From: Fuscibacter oryzae
GTDB lineage: Bacteria > Pseudomonadota > Alphaproteobacteria > Rhodobacterales > Rhodobacteraceae
NCBI RefSeq assembly: GCF_016765795.1
Contig: NZ_JAESVP010000002.1
Coordinates: 372,001-436,000 of the forward strand
Direction: 5' to 3'
Length of the DNA stretch: 64,000 bases
Shown: positions 54,004 to 63,178 of the stretch, one piece after another
How positions within the stretch are numbered: the stretch's first letter is position 1
Layout of the letters: each line of letters opens with the position of its first letter
The notes under the pieces: model-generated
Told to the model about the DNA's origin: nothing
The model's input: only the letters and a program-made list of their open reading frames with translations
The model's database searches: none
Position numbers and translations under genes: made by a program

Positions 54004-54654
54004 CTATCGGGTAACAAGGCCATAACGGTCGGCATCAAATTTTCCGCGCACAACATAGCCCTGCACGGTGAAACCACCGCCTTTCAGCGCGACACAGCTC
54101 TTGTCCTGAGACTGGATTGAAACCTGGGTGATGGCCATGCCATTGCCCAGCGTGGCGCTATGAACCACGCCAACCTGATTTCCGTCACGATCCACCAGCG
54201 GATAGCCATTCAACGCAGTGGTGTTGCCGGCCTTGCTGGCGCAGGGCAACCTTTTTGGCACAACGGGCGGCGTTGCAGAGGTGGTGGATACCGCAACCGC
54301 GCCAGGCAAAACGCCCGGAGTCGTTCCGGGAGGCGTTGTGGTTGAGCAGTTGCCGACGCAGGCAGATGCCGCCGTCGAGCCACCGACACCGACGGAAACG
54401 TCGGCAATCGTGCCGCCCGAACTGCCAACGGTTGCAGAGGCACCGACGGAATCTCCGACAGACACATCCGCCGAGGCGACGCTGCCGCCGCCGCCGCCGA
54501 TGGAAGCACCCGCCGAAATACCGCCAATTTCAGCGCCGATCCCCAGACCACCCCCAAGAGGACTGGCAGCAACAGGGGCCGCAAAAATGACAGTCAAAGG
54601 CAGAACCGCAGCGATAGTTTGAAAGGTGCGGGTCGTTACGTTGAAATCAAACAT
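54004..54654 (-). CDS. Secreted Gly/Ser/Ala-rich protein of unknown function
   Basis: 216 residues from ATG 54654, with AAAGAGG 6 nt upstream. Signal peptide about 1-32 (LPLTVIFAAPVAAS). Low-complexity region about 33-120 rich in Gly, Ser, Val and Ala; Pro/Thr linker (TTTPPGTTPG); C-terminal globular part with DRDGNQVGVVHSATLGNG that recalls a PRC-barrel-like strand set, and three cysteines. The composition suggests a surface or extracellular protein. I do not recognise a named family. A perfect palindrome lies 35 bp upstream of the start. Confidence 0.75.
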   Translation of the reverse strand: MFDFNVTTRTFQTIAAVLPLTVIFAAPVAASPLGGGLGIGAEIGGISAGASIGGGGGSVASADVSVGDSVGASATVGSSGGTIADVSVGVGGSTAASACVGNCSTTTPPGTTPGVLPGAVAVSTTSATPPVVPKRLPCASKAGNTTALNGYPLVDRDGNQVGVVHSATLGNGMAITQVSIQSQDKSCVALKGGGFTVQGYVVRGKFDADRYGLVTR

Positions 54655-54688
54655 ACTAACCTCTTTCAAATAGAGGCCGACAAAGCAC

Positions 54689-54707
54689 ATGCACCAATTT
54701 GGTGCAT
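54689..54707. promoter_or_regulatory. Perfect palindromic operator candidate
   Basis: ATGCACCAA-T-TTGGTGCAT, 9-bp arms around a single central base, in the promoter region of the secreted protein gene. Size and symmetry suit a dimeric regulator. Closer to the gene, CCTCT (54660-54664) / AGAGG (54672-54676) could fold over the Shine-Dalgarno in the mRNA. The 208-bp gap 54655-54862 is AT-rich and holds no gene. Confidence 0.5.
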
Positions 54708-54862
54708 CCAGGCAGCAAAGCCGACCAGAGCACCCCCACTCAAAAAAAGGATAGTCTCATTCAGAAAAAAATCAAAATCATAGATAGATGTTATTTCGGC
54801 AGAGATTGGCGGACCCTTTAATAAGAATCCGCCAAAACCACCAATTTCTTAACTCTTTATTA

Positions 54863-55087
54863 TCACAATAGTGGATCACGCGGCTGCAAGATCAGCCCGT
54901 GAGCCCCGATATCGCGCAAAAGATGCGCGTTCAGGTCGCGCAGATCTGGCGGGCGTGCTTTGCGAAACCGACCACGCAGCAGCGCAACTACCGCAGCGGC
55001 CAGAACCTTGCCCGCGCCATGCGCCGCAAGAACGGAATCGATCGAAGGAAGCGGGCGCATACCCGCCCGAGTTTCATCATAGGTCAT
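54863..55087 (-). CDS. DUF1127 small protein
   Basis: 74 residues from ATG 55087 (MTYDETRAGMRP). The C-terminal PDLRDLNAHLLRDIGA matches the DUF1127 core (L-x2-L-x3-LLRDIG). Such short Arg-rich proteins are common in alphaproteobacteria and some bind RNA or influence sRNA turnover. The frame is open 25 codons further upstream without similarity. Followed by an AT-rich region. Confidence 0.8.
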   Translation of the reverse strand: MTYDETRAGMRPLPSIDSVLAAHGAGKVLAAAVVALLRGRFRKARPPDLRDLNAHLLRDIGAHGLILQPRDPLL

Positions 55088-55437
55088 GGAGTTTCCGGGA
55101 CGTGTTACCACGAAGCCGGCCTTTGGTTTGAGGGGTGGTTCGCCGGTCGCCAGATGGCCCATGCCGAAAAAGGCATATCAGAGGCGGGTCAGGAAACCGG
55201 AAGTGTCAGGAAACGGGGCAAAGCCCCACGGCTCAGGTGCGTCGATGCGACACCAAAGTCCAGCCGGTCGCGCGGGTATAATCAGTCATGATACGCCCCC
55301 CCTGTTGTTGCGACGGATGTGGGATTGCTAGCGCACAGCGCCGCTTCGTGCCAAGCCGGGCTTGGCGTAAATGTCCGGCTTGCGGCATCCGGGCCACAGG
55401 CTTGTCATTGGCAAGGCCCGTGATAGGACTTTGCGCC
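55088..55437. other. 350-bp intergenic region between DUF1127 and the membrane protein
   Basis: No gene I would call. The minus strand holds an 18-codon frame (55233-55289, MTDYTRATGWTLVSHRRT) behind a G-rich ribosome-binding-like sequence, and a GGGGC-TTT-GCCCC hairpin near 55215-55230. Together they might form a leader for DUF1127, but this is weak. Divergent promoters for both flanking genes must lie here. Confidence 0.3.
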
Positions 55438-56604
55438 ATGACAATACCTTCGCGCCCCCTGCCCGATGCCGCCACAGTTAGACCGGGGCAAGTCTGGATA
55501 TGGCTGGCTTGCGGCGGTTTGGGGCTAGCGTGGCTGGGCGCATTGCAGGTGCTGTGGCGCTGTTTGGCCGAGGGCGGGCAGAAATGGCTTCAGGCAGACT
55601 GGCTGATCAATCTGGCGGCAGGTCCGGTACGACGTGGGCCGTTTGGTGAGGCGCTGATCCGGCTTGCCGAACTATCTGGCCTGACCCCGCTGGCGGTGGT
55701 GGGGTTGGTGCAGGCGGTGCTGGTGTCGGCGCTGTTTCTGGCAACCTTGCGGCTGGTGGCGGTTCAGACCCGGCCAGCGATGGTTCTGGCGGTCTTGTCG
55801 CCAGGGTTCTTCGCGGTCTTGTGGAGTGCGGATGCCTTGGCCGGATTGCGCAAGGAGATGATACCACTGCTGGCCTTGGTGCTGCTGGCCCTGCCCCGGG
55901 CGGGCCTTGGGCGGCTGGTGGTGTCGGCCGGTCTGCTGGCAGCGGGGGCCTGGGGGCATGAGGTCGGGGTTCTGATGCTTCCGGCCTGGGGGATCGCGTT
56001 GCTGCTGTTTCCGCCGGACTGTTCGCGCCGCGCGCAGGGTGCTGTGGCTGCGGTCACTGCCGCCGTGGTGCTATGGGCCGCGATTTATGCGCTGCGCCAT
56101 GCCGGTGTGGCCGATACAGCCCCGATCTGCGACCGGATCTTGCAGCTTGGCCCGGTGCATCCGGCCTTTTGCGATGGGGCTATCGCCTGGCTTGGGACGA
56201 GCGAGAATGGCCCCGGCACCCTGCGCCGCGCTTTGGATGCCAGCCACAACCTTCTTCTTTTACCGGTGGCAATCGGGCTGGCCGTGGCACCACTGGCTCA
56301 CCTGTGCCGCCTTGCCAAACCAGACCGCCACCTGCTGGCGCTGATCTTGCTGGCCGCAGCGCCGCCCCTGCTGCTGTATCCGCTGGCGATCGACTGGGGG
56401 CGCTGGGTGTCGCTTCAGGTTTCGACCCTCGCCATCCTGCTGCTGGGGCTTGGGGCCCGGGGCAGGTTCCGGCCCGAACCCTGCCCCCGGCCCGCCCTTA
56501 TGGTGCTTTGGTTGTTTCTGGCCGTGGCCGCCGGTTTGCAAGCGATGACCGAGGTGCATCCCGGCGCCCTGCTTTTCCGCCTGCTGCACGGCTTTGCGGT
56601 TTAG
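55438..56604 (+). CDS. Polytopic membrane protein of unknown function
   Basis: 388 residues with roughly ten hydrophobic stretches (for example VWIWLACGGLGLAWLGALQ, VVGLVQAVLVSALFLATLRL, LAILLLGLG). No recognised domain; the layout is loosely like EpsG/glycan-polymerase-type membrane proteins, but no motif supports that. ATG 55438 is chosen as the first start without the Cys-rich, non-membrane upstream extension. Followed 48 bp later by two YitT genes in the same direction. Confidence 0.7.
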   Translation: MTIPSRPLPDAATVRPGQVWIWLACGGLGLAWLGALQVLWRCLAEGGQKWLQADWLINLAAGPVRRGPFGEALIRLAELSGLTPLAVVGLVQAVLVSALFLATLRLVAVQTRPAMVLAVLSPGFFAVLWSADALAGLRKEMIPLLALVLLALPRAGLGRLVVSAGLLAAGAWGHEVGVLMLPAWGIALLLFPPDCSRRAQGAVAAVTAAVVLWAAIYALRHAGVADTAPICDRILQLGPVHPAFCDGAIAWLGTSENGPGTLRRALDASHNLLLLPVAIGLAVAPLAHLCRLAKPDRHLLALILLAAAPPLLLYPLAIDWGRWVSLQVSTLAILLLGLGARGRFRPEPCPRPALMVLWLFLAVAAGLQAMTEVHPGALLFRLLHGFAV

Positions 56605-56652
56605 GGGTGTCGGGGCTTGCCGATGCAGGTTGGGGCGGATAGGGCAGCAACC

Positions 56653-57255
56653 ATGTCTGATATCACCCGCCATACCCGGTTCGAGGATGCCCAAGGGCTG
56701 ATTTTCGGCACGCTGATGTGCGCGCTGGGGTTGCAGTTCCTGCGCCATGCCGGGTTCATCACCGGGCAGACGGCGGGCCTTGCGCTGCTGATCTCTTACG
56801 CGACGGGCTGGGCCTTCGGGCCGGTGTTCTTTGTCATCAACCTGCCGTTCTATTGGCTGGGGTACAAACGGATCGGGCTGGCCTTTACGGTGAAAAGCCT
56901 GATCTCGGTCACGCTGCTGTCGGTCTTTGCCGGGGTGATGCCGCAGTATCTGGCGTTTTCCAACCTGCATCCGCTGCTGGCGGGGGTGCTGTTCGGCTTT
57001 GTCACCGGCGCGGGTCTGCTGGCGCTGTTTCGCCACGGGGCCAGCCTTGGCGGCATCGGCATTGTCGCGCTGATGGTGCAGGACCGCACCGGATTTCGGG
57101 CGGGCTGGTTGCAGATGGGGTTTGACGCCGTGCTGTTTGCCTTGGCTTTCCTGTGGGTTCCAACGGACCGCATTCTGTGGTCACTGCCCGGCATGGTCAT
57201 TTTGAATGCAGTTCTGGCAATCAACCACCGGCGCGACAGGTATGCGGCGACCTGA
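56653..57255 (+). CDS. YitT-family membrane protein, copy 1
   Basis: 200 residues from ATG 56653. About five transmembrane segments with YitT features: FEDAQGLIFGTLMCALG, ITGQTAGLALLISYATG, LFRHGASLGGIGIVAL. Function unknown; family members are sometimes linked to cysteine or other small-molecule export. Similar over its whole length to the next gene. Confidence 0.85.
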   Translation: MSDITRHTRFEDAQGLIFGTLMCALGLQFLRHAGFITGQTAGLALLISYATGWAFGPVFFVINLPFYWLGYKRIGLAFTVKSLISVTLLSVFAGVMPQYLAFSNLHPLLAGVLFGFVTGAGLLALFRHGASLGGIGIVALMVQDRTGFRAGWLQMGFDAVLFALAFLWVPTDRILWSLPGMVILNAVLAINHRRDRYAAT

Positions 57256-57302
57256 TAGGTCATAAGTATTGACATTTATTCAGCGCGGCGCATCATGGCC
57301 CC

Positions 57303-57908
57303 ATGCCCGATACCTTGCCCCGCTATACCCGACTGGAAGATGCCCAAGGGCTGTTCGTCTCTATCGTCGGGGGCGCGTTTGGCATTTTGCTTTTGCGCAC
57401 CGCCGGGCTGATGACCGGGGGCACGGCGGGGCTGGCGCTGCTGGTTTCCTATGCGACAGGCTGGGGCTTTGGCTGGGTGTTCTTCTCCGTCAACCTGCCG
57501 TTCTATCTGTTCGCATGGCGACGCAAGGGGCCGGTCTTCGCCGCCAAATCCTTGCTCGCCGTCACCGCCGTAAGCTGGCTGGCCGAGGCGTTGCCGAACT
57601 GGATCAGAATTAGCCACCTGCACCCCGCAGCCGCCGCGATTCTGTTCGGCGTCATTGCCGGTGTGGGGTTACTGGGGCTGTTTCGGCATGGCTCCAGCCT
57701 GGGCGGCGTTTCAATCGTTGCCGTCATCCTGCAAGACGCCACCGGCATCCGCGCGGGGTGGATACAACTGGGATGGGACGCCTGCCTGTTCAGCGTCGCG
57801 CTGTTCATCCTGCCACCGGATCGGGTGGCATGGTCGCTGCTCGGGGCTGCCGTTCTGAACCTTGTCATCGCGATGAATCATCGGCGCGACTGGTATCTGC
57901 CCGGCTGA
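57303..57908 (+). CDS. YitT-family membrane protein, copy 2
   Basis: 201 residues. Same plan as the previous gene with matching segments: TRLEDAQGLFVSIVGGAFG, MTGGTAGLALLVSYATGWGF, LFRHGSSLGGVSIVAV, and the identical-style end AMNHRRDWY versus AINHRRDRY. The pair is therefore a tandem duplication that has diverged. It lies 71 bp before typA. Confidence 0.85.
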   Translation: MPDTLPRYTRLEDAQGLFVSIVGGAFGILLLRTAGLMTGGTAGLALLVSYATGWGFGWVFFSVNLPFYLFAWRRKGPVFAAKSLLAVTAVSWLAEALPNWIRISHLHPAAAAILFGVIAGVGLLGLFRHGSSLGGVSIVAVILQDATGIRAGWIQLGWDACLFSVALFILPPDRVAWSLLGAAVLNLVIAMNHRRDWYLPG

Positions 57909-57979
57909 TTTTGCGGGGTCACTGGCCAAAGCCCGCGCAGTCGTGTATGCGCGGCACCGCAGCAATCAGGACGCCCCTC

Positions 57980-59797
57980 ATGGAACTTCGCAATATTGCG
58001 ATTATCGCGCACGTTGACCACGGCAAAACCACGCTGGTGGACGAGCTTCTGAAACAATCGGGGTCATTCCGCGACAATCAGGCCGTGTCCGAACGGGCGA
58101 TGGACAGCAATGACATCGAACGCGAACGCGGCATCACCATTCTGGCGAAATGTACCAGCGTTGAGCATAACGGTGTGCGCATCAACATCGTCGATACCCC
58201 CGGCCACGCCGACTTTGGTGGCGAGGTAGAGCGTATCCTGAACATGGTTGATGGTGTGTGCCTGCTGGTGGACGCCGCCGAAGGCCCGATGCCGCAGACC
58301 AAGTTCGTGACCTCGAAGGCGCTGGCCCTTGGCCTGCGGCCCATCGTGGTTCTGAACAAGGTGGACAAACCCGATGCCGAGCCTGACCGCGCCCTGAACG
58401 AAGTGTTCGATCTGTTCGCCAACTTGGGCGCCAGCGACGAACAGCTTGATTTTCCGCATGTTTACGCCTCTGGCCGGTCCGGCTGGGCGGATATGGAACT
58501 GGACGGCCCGCGCAAGGACCTGACCGCTCTGTTCGATCTGATTGTCAAACATGTGCCCGCGCCCAAGCAGGTTGAAAAGGCGGCAGAGCCGTTCAAGATG
58601 CTGGCCACCACCCTGTCGGCCGACCCGTTCATCGGCCGCATCCTGACCGGCCGGGTCGAGGCGGGCACGCTGAAGGTGGGCGAACAGCTCAAGGCGCTGA
58701 CCCGTGACGGCGACCGGATCGAGCAGTTCCGCGTCACCAAGATCCTCGCCTTCCGCGGCCTGAACCAGACCGCGATTGACGAGGCGCAGTCCGGCGACAT
58801 CGTGACCATCGCGGGGATGAGCAAGGCCACCGTGGCCGATACACTCTGCGCGCTGGATGTCGATACCGCCCTGCCCGCCCAGCCGATTGACCCGCCGACC
58901 ATCACCGTGACCTTCGGCATCAACGACTCGCCCCTTGCAGGCCGCGATGGCAACAAGGTGCAAAGCCGCGTCATCCGTGATCGCCTGAACAAAGAGGCCG
59001 AGGTGAACGTGGCGATCAAGATCGCCGACACCCCCGGCGGCGAAGCGTTTGAAGTGTCGGGCCGTGGCGAATTGCAGATGGGCGTGCTGATCGAAAACAT
59101 GCGCCGCGAAGGGTTTGAGCTGTCGATCAGCCGCCCCCGCGTGATCATGCGCGACGAAGACGGCACCCGGATGGAACCGGTCGAGGAAGTCATCGTTGAC
59201 GTGGATGATGAATACTCGGGCGCAGTGATCGACAAACTGACCGGCGAGCGCAAGGGCGATCTGGTTGAGATGAAACCGGCTGGCGTCGGCAAGACCCGCA
59301 TTGTGGCGCATGTGCCGTCGCGCGGCCTGATCGGCTATCACGGTCAGTTCCTGACCGATACCCGTGGCACCGGCGTTCTGAACCGCATCTTCCACGGCTG
59401 GGTCGCCCACAAAGGCCCGATTCAGGGCCGTCGTCAGGGCGTGCTGATCAGCATGGAAAACGGCGTCTCCGTGGCCTATGCGCTGTGGAACCTGGAGGAC
59501 CGGGGCCGCATGTTCATCGGCGCGCAGGAAAACGTGTATGAAGGCATGATCATCGGCGAGCATTCGCGCGACAACGATCTGGAAGTGAACCCGCTCAAGG
59601 GCAAAAAGCTGACCAACGTGCGCGCATCCGGCACCGACGAAGCCGTCCGCCTGACGCCGCATGTCAAGATGAGCCTGGAAGAAGCCATCGCCTATATCGA
59701 TGACGATGAACTGGTCGAGGTCACGCCCAAGATCATCCGCCTGCGCAAGCGCGTGCTGGACCCGCATGAGCGCAAGCGCACCTCGCGCAGCCAGTAA
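57980..59797 (+). CDS. typA: Translational GTPase TypA/BipA
   Basis: 605 residues. G1 AHVDHGKTT, switch [11 protein letters not shown]3 [13 protein letters not shown]4 NKVDKP, then EF-G-like domains III and V and the TypA-specific C-terminal domain ([36 protein letters not shown]). Ribosome-associated GTPase important under stress and cold. ATG 57980 ([10 protein letters not shown]) chosen; the upstream frame overlaps the YitT gene. Confidence 0.97.
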   Translation: MELRNIAIIAHVDHGKTTLVDELLKQSGSFRDNQAVSERAMDSNDIERERGITILAKCTSVEHNGVRINIVDTPGHADFGGEVERILNMVDGVCLLVDAAEGPMPQTKFVTSKALALGLRPIVVLNKVDKPDAEPDRALNEVFDLFANLGASDEQLDFPHVYASGRSGWADMELDGPRKDLTALFDLIVKHVPAPKQVEKAAEPFKMLATTLSADPFIGRILTGRVEAGTLKVGEQLKALTRDGDRIEQFRVTKILAFRGLNQTAIDEAQSGDIVTIAGMSKATVADTLCALDVDTALPAQPIDPPTITVTFGINDSPLAGRDGNKVQSRVIRDRLNKEAEVNVAIKIADTPGGEAFEVSGRGELQMGVLIENMRREGFELSISRPRVIMRDEDGTRMEPVEEVIVDVDDEYSGAVIDKLTGERKGDLVEMKPAGVGKTRIVAHVPSRGLIGYHGQFLTDTRGTGVLNRIFHGWVAHKGPIQGRRQGVLISMENGVSVAYALWNLEDRGRMFIGAQENVYEGMIIGEHSRDNDLEVNPLKGKKLTNVRASGTDEAVRLTPHVKMSLEEAIAYIDDDELVEVTPKIIRLRKRVLDPHERKRTSRSQ

Positions 59798-59834
59798 GGC
59801 AAGAAGAGGGGCGCTGCCCCTCTGCTTCGCCTCA

Positions 59835-59936
59835 CCCCGGAGTATTTCAAGAAGGGCAAGAGCTTGGCTGTTGCCCTTTTTCAATTTGCCCTTCTGCAAA
59901 TACTCTCTGGGGGTCCGGGGGGCGAAGCGCCCCCGG
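59835..59936. repeat. Intergenic inverted-repeat element, copy 2
   Basis: Arms CCCCGGAGTATTT (59835-59847) and AAATACTC-TCT-GGGGG (59898-59912) enclose a terminator hairpin and are followed by a CCGGGGGGCG / CGCCCCCGG hairpin (about 59915-59936). The same layout as copy 1 at 14083-14170, again between convergent genes. Confidence 0.7.
59852..59881 (+). terminator. Intrinsic terminator after typA
   Basis: 8-bp stem AAGGGCAA (59852-59859) / TTGCCCTT (59871-59878) followed by TTT and an AT-rich stretch. A second TTGCCCTT copy at about 59886 offers alternative pairing. Confidence 0.7.
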
Positions 59937-59941
59937 CTTTC

Positions 59942-61105
59942 TTAGGCCAAGGGCTGCGCCCGTTCCACCAAACGCGCGAAAAAGCTTGCGCCGACCGGGG
60001 CCGCCTCATCGTTGAAGTCATAGGCGGCGTGGTGCAGGCCCGCGCCGGGGCCGGTGCCGAGGAAGAGGTAAGCGCCGGGGCGCGCCTCAAGCATATAACT
60101 GAAATCTTCCGATCCCATTTCTCGCACCGAGTCGGCATTGACCAGATCGGGGCCAGAGATTTCGCGCGCCACTTCGGCGGCAAAGGCGGCATTTTCGGCG
60201 TGGTTGATGGTGGCAGGATAGCCCCAGTCATAATCGATGCGGGCCTTGACGCCATAGGCGGCGGCATGACCTTCGACGATCTCGTAGAACCGCTTTTTCA
60301 ACAGATGCCGCACATCGGGCTTGAAGCAGCGGATGGTGGCGCAGAACATCGCCTCTTCGGGGATGATGTTGCTGGCGGTGCCGGTGTGGATCTGGGTCAC
60401 CGAAACCACCGCCTCATCCAGCGCATAGATGTTGCGGGGGATGATGGTCTGGATCGCCTGCACCATGCCCACCACCGCCACCACCGGATCGACGCATTCA
60501 TGCGGCGTGGCGCCATGGCCGCCCTTGCCGGTCAGATAGACAAACGCCGTATCGACCGAGGCCATCAGCGCGCCGGGCGTGGTCAGGAACTGGCCAAAGG
60601 GCACATTGGGCGCATTATGGATGCCGTACACCTGTGCAATGCCAAAGCGGTCCATCACCCCTTCCTGCACCATGACCTGACCGCCGCCGCCATCCTCTTC
60701 CGCAGGCTGGAACAACAGCGCGACTTTCCCGGAAAACTTGCGGGTTTCGGCCAGATACTTGGCCGCGCCCAGCAGCATCGTCACATGGCCATCATGGCCG
60801 CAGGCGTGCATCTTGCCCGGCACCTTGGACGCATGTACAGCGCCGGTTAGCTCCTCGATCGGCAGCGCATCCATATCGGCGCGCAGGCCGATGGTCGGCC
60901 CAGGCCCGGTGCCGTTGATGATCGCCACGATCCCGGTCTTGGCGATGCCGGGGTGAATTTCATCCACACCGATCTCGGCCAGCCGCGCCTCGATCCAGGC
61001 TGCGGTATTCACGCAATCAAAGGCCAGTTCGGGATGCTGGTGCAGATGGCGCCGCCAGCCCTTCATTTCCTCGGCATAGGCTGCGATACGGTTCAAGACG
61101 GGCAT
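59942..61105 (-). CDS. M20-family amidohydrolase (hippurate hydrolase-like)
   Basis: 387 residues from ATG 61105, which has AGGAGT upstream. Zinc-peptidase motifs: HQHPELAFDCVNTAAW, LRADMDALPI, GKMHACGHDGH, catalytic QPAEEDGGGG, and GSEDFSYMLE near the C-terminus. Family members cleave N-acyl amino acids such as hippurate; substrate here unknown. Divergent from mazG. A 61-codon upstream in-frame extension overlaps mazG and is rejected. Confidence 0.92.
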   Translation of the reverse strand: MPVLNRIAAYAEEMKGWRRHLHQHPELAFDCVNTAAWIEARLAEIGVDEIHPGIAKTGIVAIINGTGPGPTIGLRADMDALPIEELTGAVHASKVPGKMHACGHDGHVTMLLGAAKYLAETRKFSGKVALLFQPAEEDGGGGQVMVQEGVMDRFGIAQVYGIHNAPNVPFGQFLTTPGALMASVDTAFVYLTGKGGHGATPHECVDPVVAVVGMVQAIQTIIPRNIYALDEAVVSVTQIHTGTASNIIPEEAMFCATIRCFKPDVRHLLKKRFYEIVEGHAAAYGVKARIDYDWGYPATINHAENAAFAAEVAREISGPDLVNADSVREMGSEDFSYMLEARPGAYLFLGTGPGAGLHHAAYDFNDEAAPVGASFFARLVERAQPLA

Positions 61106-61157
61106 GGGAGACTCCTGTTCAGCCCTTTGATCAAATCGCAAAACCGGGGGAACGGCA

Positions 61158-61979
61158 ATGCCCACGAACGACAGCGACAGGCTGGTCCATGACGCAAACG
61201 GTGGAATGCCGCGCCTGTTGGAGATCATGCGCCGCCTGCGCGACCCGGCGACCGGCTGCCCCTGGGATATCGAGCAGACCTTTGCCACGATCGCCCCCTA
61301 TACGCTGGAAGAGGCGCATGAGGTGGGCGACGCGATCGACCGGCAGGCCTGGGCTGAACTGCCCGGAGAGCTGGGCGATCTGCTGTTTCAGGTGGTGTTC
61401 CACGCCCAGATGGCGCGGGATGCGGGGCTGTTCGGCTTTGACGATGTGGTCACGGCGATTGCCGACAAGATGGTGGCGCGGCATCCCCATGTATTCGGCG
61501 ACGAATCCCGCAACGAATCGCCCGATCAGCAAACCGTGGACTGGGAGCGGATCAAGGCCGCCGAACGTGGCCCCGCTCGTGTGCTGGACGGGGTCGCGCT
61601 TGGCCTGCCCGCCCTGACCCGTGCCGTCAAACTGCAAAAGCGGGCGGCGCGCGTGGGGTTTGACTGGCCTTCGACCGATGAAGTGCTGGCCAAGATGCGC
61701 GAGGAGATGGCCGAACTGGTCGAGGCGCGCGACACCCTGACCGAAGCTGAAGTGTTTGAGGAGTTTGGCGACCTGATGTTCGTGATGGCCAACCTTGCCC
61801 GCCATATGAAGATCGACCCAGAGGCAGCCCTGCGCGCCGCCAACGCCAAATTCACCCGCCGGTTTCAGCGGATCGAGGATTGGCTGGCCCAAGCAGGCAA
61901 GACCCCCGACCAGTCCGACCTTGCCGAGATGGACGACCTGTGGAACCGCGCCAAGGCCGAGGAGAAAACGAAAGCGTGA
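61158..61979 (+). CDS. mazG: Nucleoside triphosphate pyrophosphohydrolase MazG
   Basis: 273 residues with two MazG domains: the first with CPWDIEQTFATIAPYTLEEAHEV and ELGDLLFQVVFHAQMA, the second with REEMAELVEARD, EEFGDLMFVMANLARH. Conserved Glu/Asp clusters bind Mg2+. It degrades aberrant NTPs and (p)ppGpp precursors. ATG at 61158 is 52 bp from the divergent M20 gene. Confidence 0.96.
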   Translation: MPTNDSDRLVHDANGGMPRLLEIMRRLRDPATGCPWDIEQTFATIAPYTLEEAHEVGDAIDRQAWAELPGELGDLLFQVVFHAQMARDAGLFGFDDVVTAIADKMVARHPHVFGDESRNESPDQQTVDWERIKAAERGPARVLDGVALGLPALTRAVKLQKRAARVGFDWPSTDEVLAKMREEMAELVEARDTLTEAEVFEEFGDLMFVMANLARHMKIDPEAALRAANAKFTRRFQRIEDWLAQAGKTPDQSDLAEMDDLWNRAKAEEKTKA

Positions 61980-62063
61980 TGCGACAATTTGCCGATTATT
62001 TCTGTCAGGTATTGACCGGAGTGTTTCAGTCAGGTTTACCTCGCGCATCAAACGGAGGTTCCG

Positions 62064-63065
62064 ATGCGTGCAACGCTGCTTTCCCTGATCCTGGCCACCA
62101 CCGCCCTGCCGGTGCTGGCTGATGAGGTCAACATTTACTCCCACCGCCAGCCCGAACTGATCCAGCCCCTGCTGGATGCCTTTACCAAGGAAACCGGAAT
62201 CGCGGTGAATGTGGCCTTTGTTGACAAGGGCATGGCCGAACGGCTGGTGGCCGAGGGTGCGCGCTCTCCTGCCGATCTGGTGCTGACGGTCGATATTGCG
62301 CGGGTCGAAGAGGTGGTGAAGGCCGGTGTGATCCAGCCGGTCGATTCTGAGGTGCTGAAGGCCGATATTCCCGCAGCGTTCCGCGACAAGAACGACCAGT
62401 GGTTCGCCCTGACCACCCGCGCCCGCATCGTCTATGCCTCGAAGGAGCGGGTGAAGGATGGTGAGGTAACCACCTATGAAGACTTGGCAAATCCGAAATG
62501 GAAGGGCCGCATCTGCACCCGGTCTGGCCTGTCGGATTACAACGTTGCACTGACCGCCGCGATGATGGCACATCACGGTGAAGAGTATACCAAGACCTGG
62601 CTGGAGGGGCTGAAGGCCAACCTTGCCCGCAAACCCGAAGGGGCCGACCGCGATCAGGTCAAGGCGATCTGGGCCGGGCAATGCGATATCTCGCTGGGCA
62701 ACACCTATTACATGGGCCAGATGCTGGCCGACCCGGAACAGAAAGAATGGGCCAATTCGGCGCGCATCATCTTTCCGGTGTTTGAAGGTGGCGGCACGCA
62801 TCTGAACATCTCTGGCATCGCGATGACCAAGGCCGCGCCGAACAAGGCGGCTGCGATAAAACTGATGGAATGGCTGGCGGGCGATGAGGCGCAAAAGATC
62901 TATGCCGATACCAACAACGAATTCCCCGTGAAGCCGGGGGTTGAACGGTCGGATCTGGTGAAAAGCTGGGGTGAATTCACGCCCGACAGCCTGACGCTGG
63001 ACCAGATTGCCGAGTTGCGGCCTGCGGCTGTGAAGCTGATTGAAAGCGTTGATTTCGACGGCTGA
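62064..63065 (+). CDS. Fe(3+) ABC transporter substrate-binding protein (FbpA/FutA-like)
   Basis: 333 residues. Signal peptide about 1-19 (LLSLILATTALPVLA), mature start DEVNIYSHRQPELIQPLL. Tyr pair in NTYYMGQM and the GLSDYNVALTAAMMAHHGEE block are typical of periplasmic ferric-binding proteins. Good ribosome-binding site CGGAGG. Neither permease nor ATPase is adjacent: the next gene is a nucleoside hydrolase after a terminator, so partners are elsewhere. Confidence 0.93.
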   Translation: MRATLLSLILATTALPVLADEVNIYSHRQPELIQPLLDAFTKETGIAVNVAFVDKGMAERLVAEGARSPADLVLTVDIARVEEVVKAGVIQPVDSEVLKADIPAAFRDKNDQWFALTTRARIVYASKERVKDGEVTTYEDLANPKWKGRICTRSGLSDYNVALTAAMMAHHGEEYTKTWLEGLKANLARKPEGADRDQVKAIWAGQCDISLGNTYYMGQMLADPEQKEWANSARIIFPVFEGGGTHLNISGIAMTKAAPNKAAAIKLMEWLAGDEAQKIYADTNNEFPVKPGVERSDLVKSWGEFTPDSLTLDQIAELRPAAVKLIESVDFDG

Positions 63066-63084
63066 CCCTAGCCAGCAGGCCAGA

Positions 63085-63123
63085 CAAAGGGGGCGTCCTG
63101 TCACGGGGCGCCCCTTTGTTTTT
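63085..63123 (+). terminator. Intrinsic terminator after the ferric-binding protein gene
   Basis: Stem CAAAGGGG(G)CG (63085-63095) / CGCCCCTTTG (63109-63118) with one bulged G, followed by TTTTT at 63119-63123. Confidence 0.8.
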
Positions 63124-63178
63124 GACTTGATGGACAAATCGCTTTGCATCCGCTTTGCTGCCGGGGAAGGAGACCGCC

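Noticed and set aside
58064-59899. A 611-residue open frame antisense to typA
   Set aside because: It mirrors typA in the opposite strand; Arg/Gln/His-rich composition is typical of a shadow frame in high-GC DNA.
61131-63149. A 672-residue open frame antisense to mazG and the ferric-binding protein gene
   Set aside because: Covers two well-supported genes on the other strand and has no recognisable domain.
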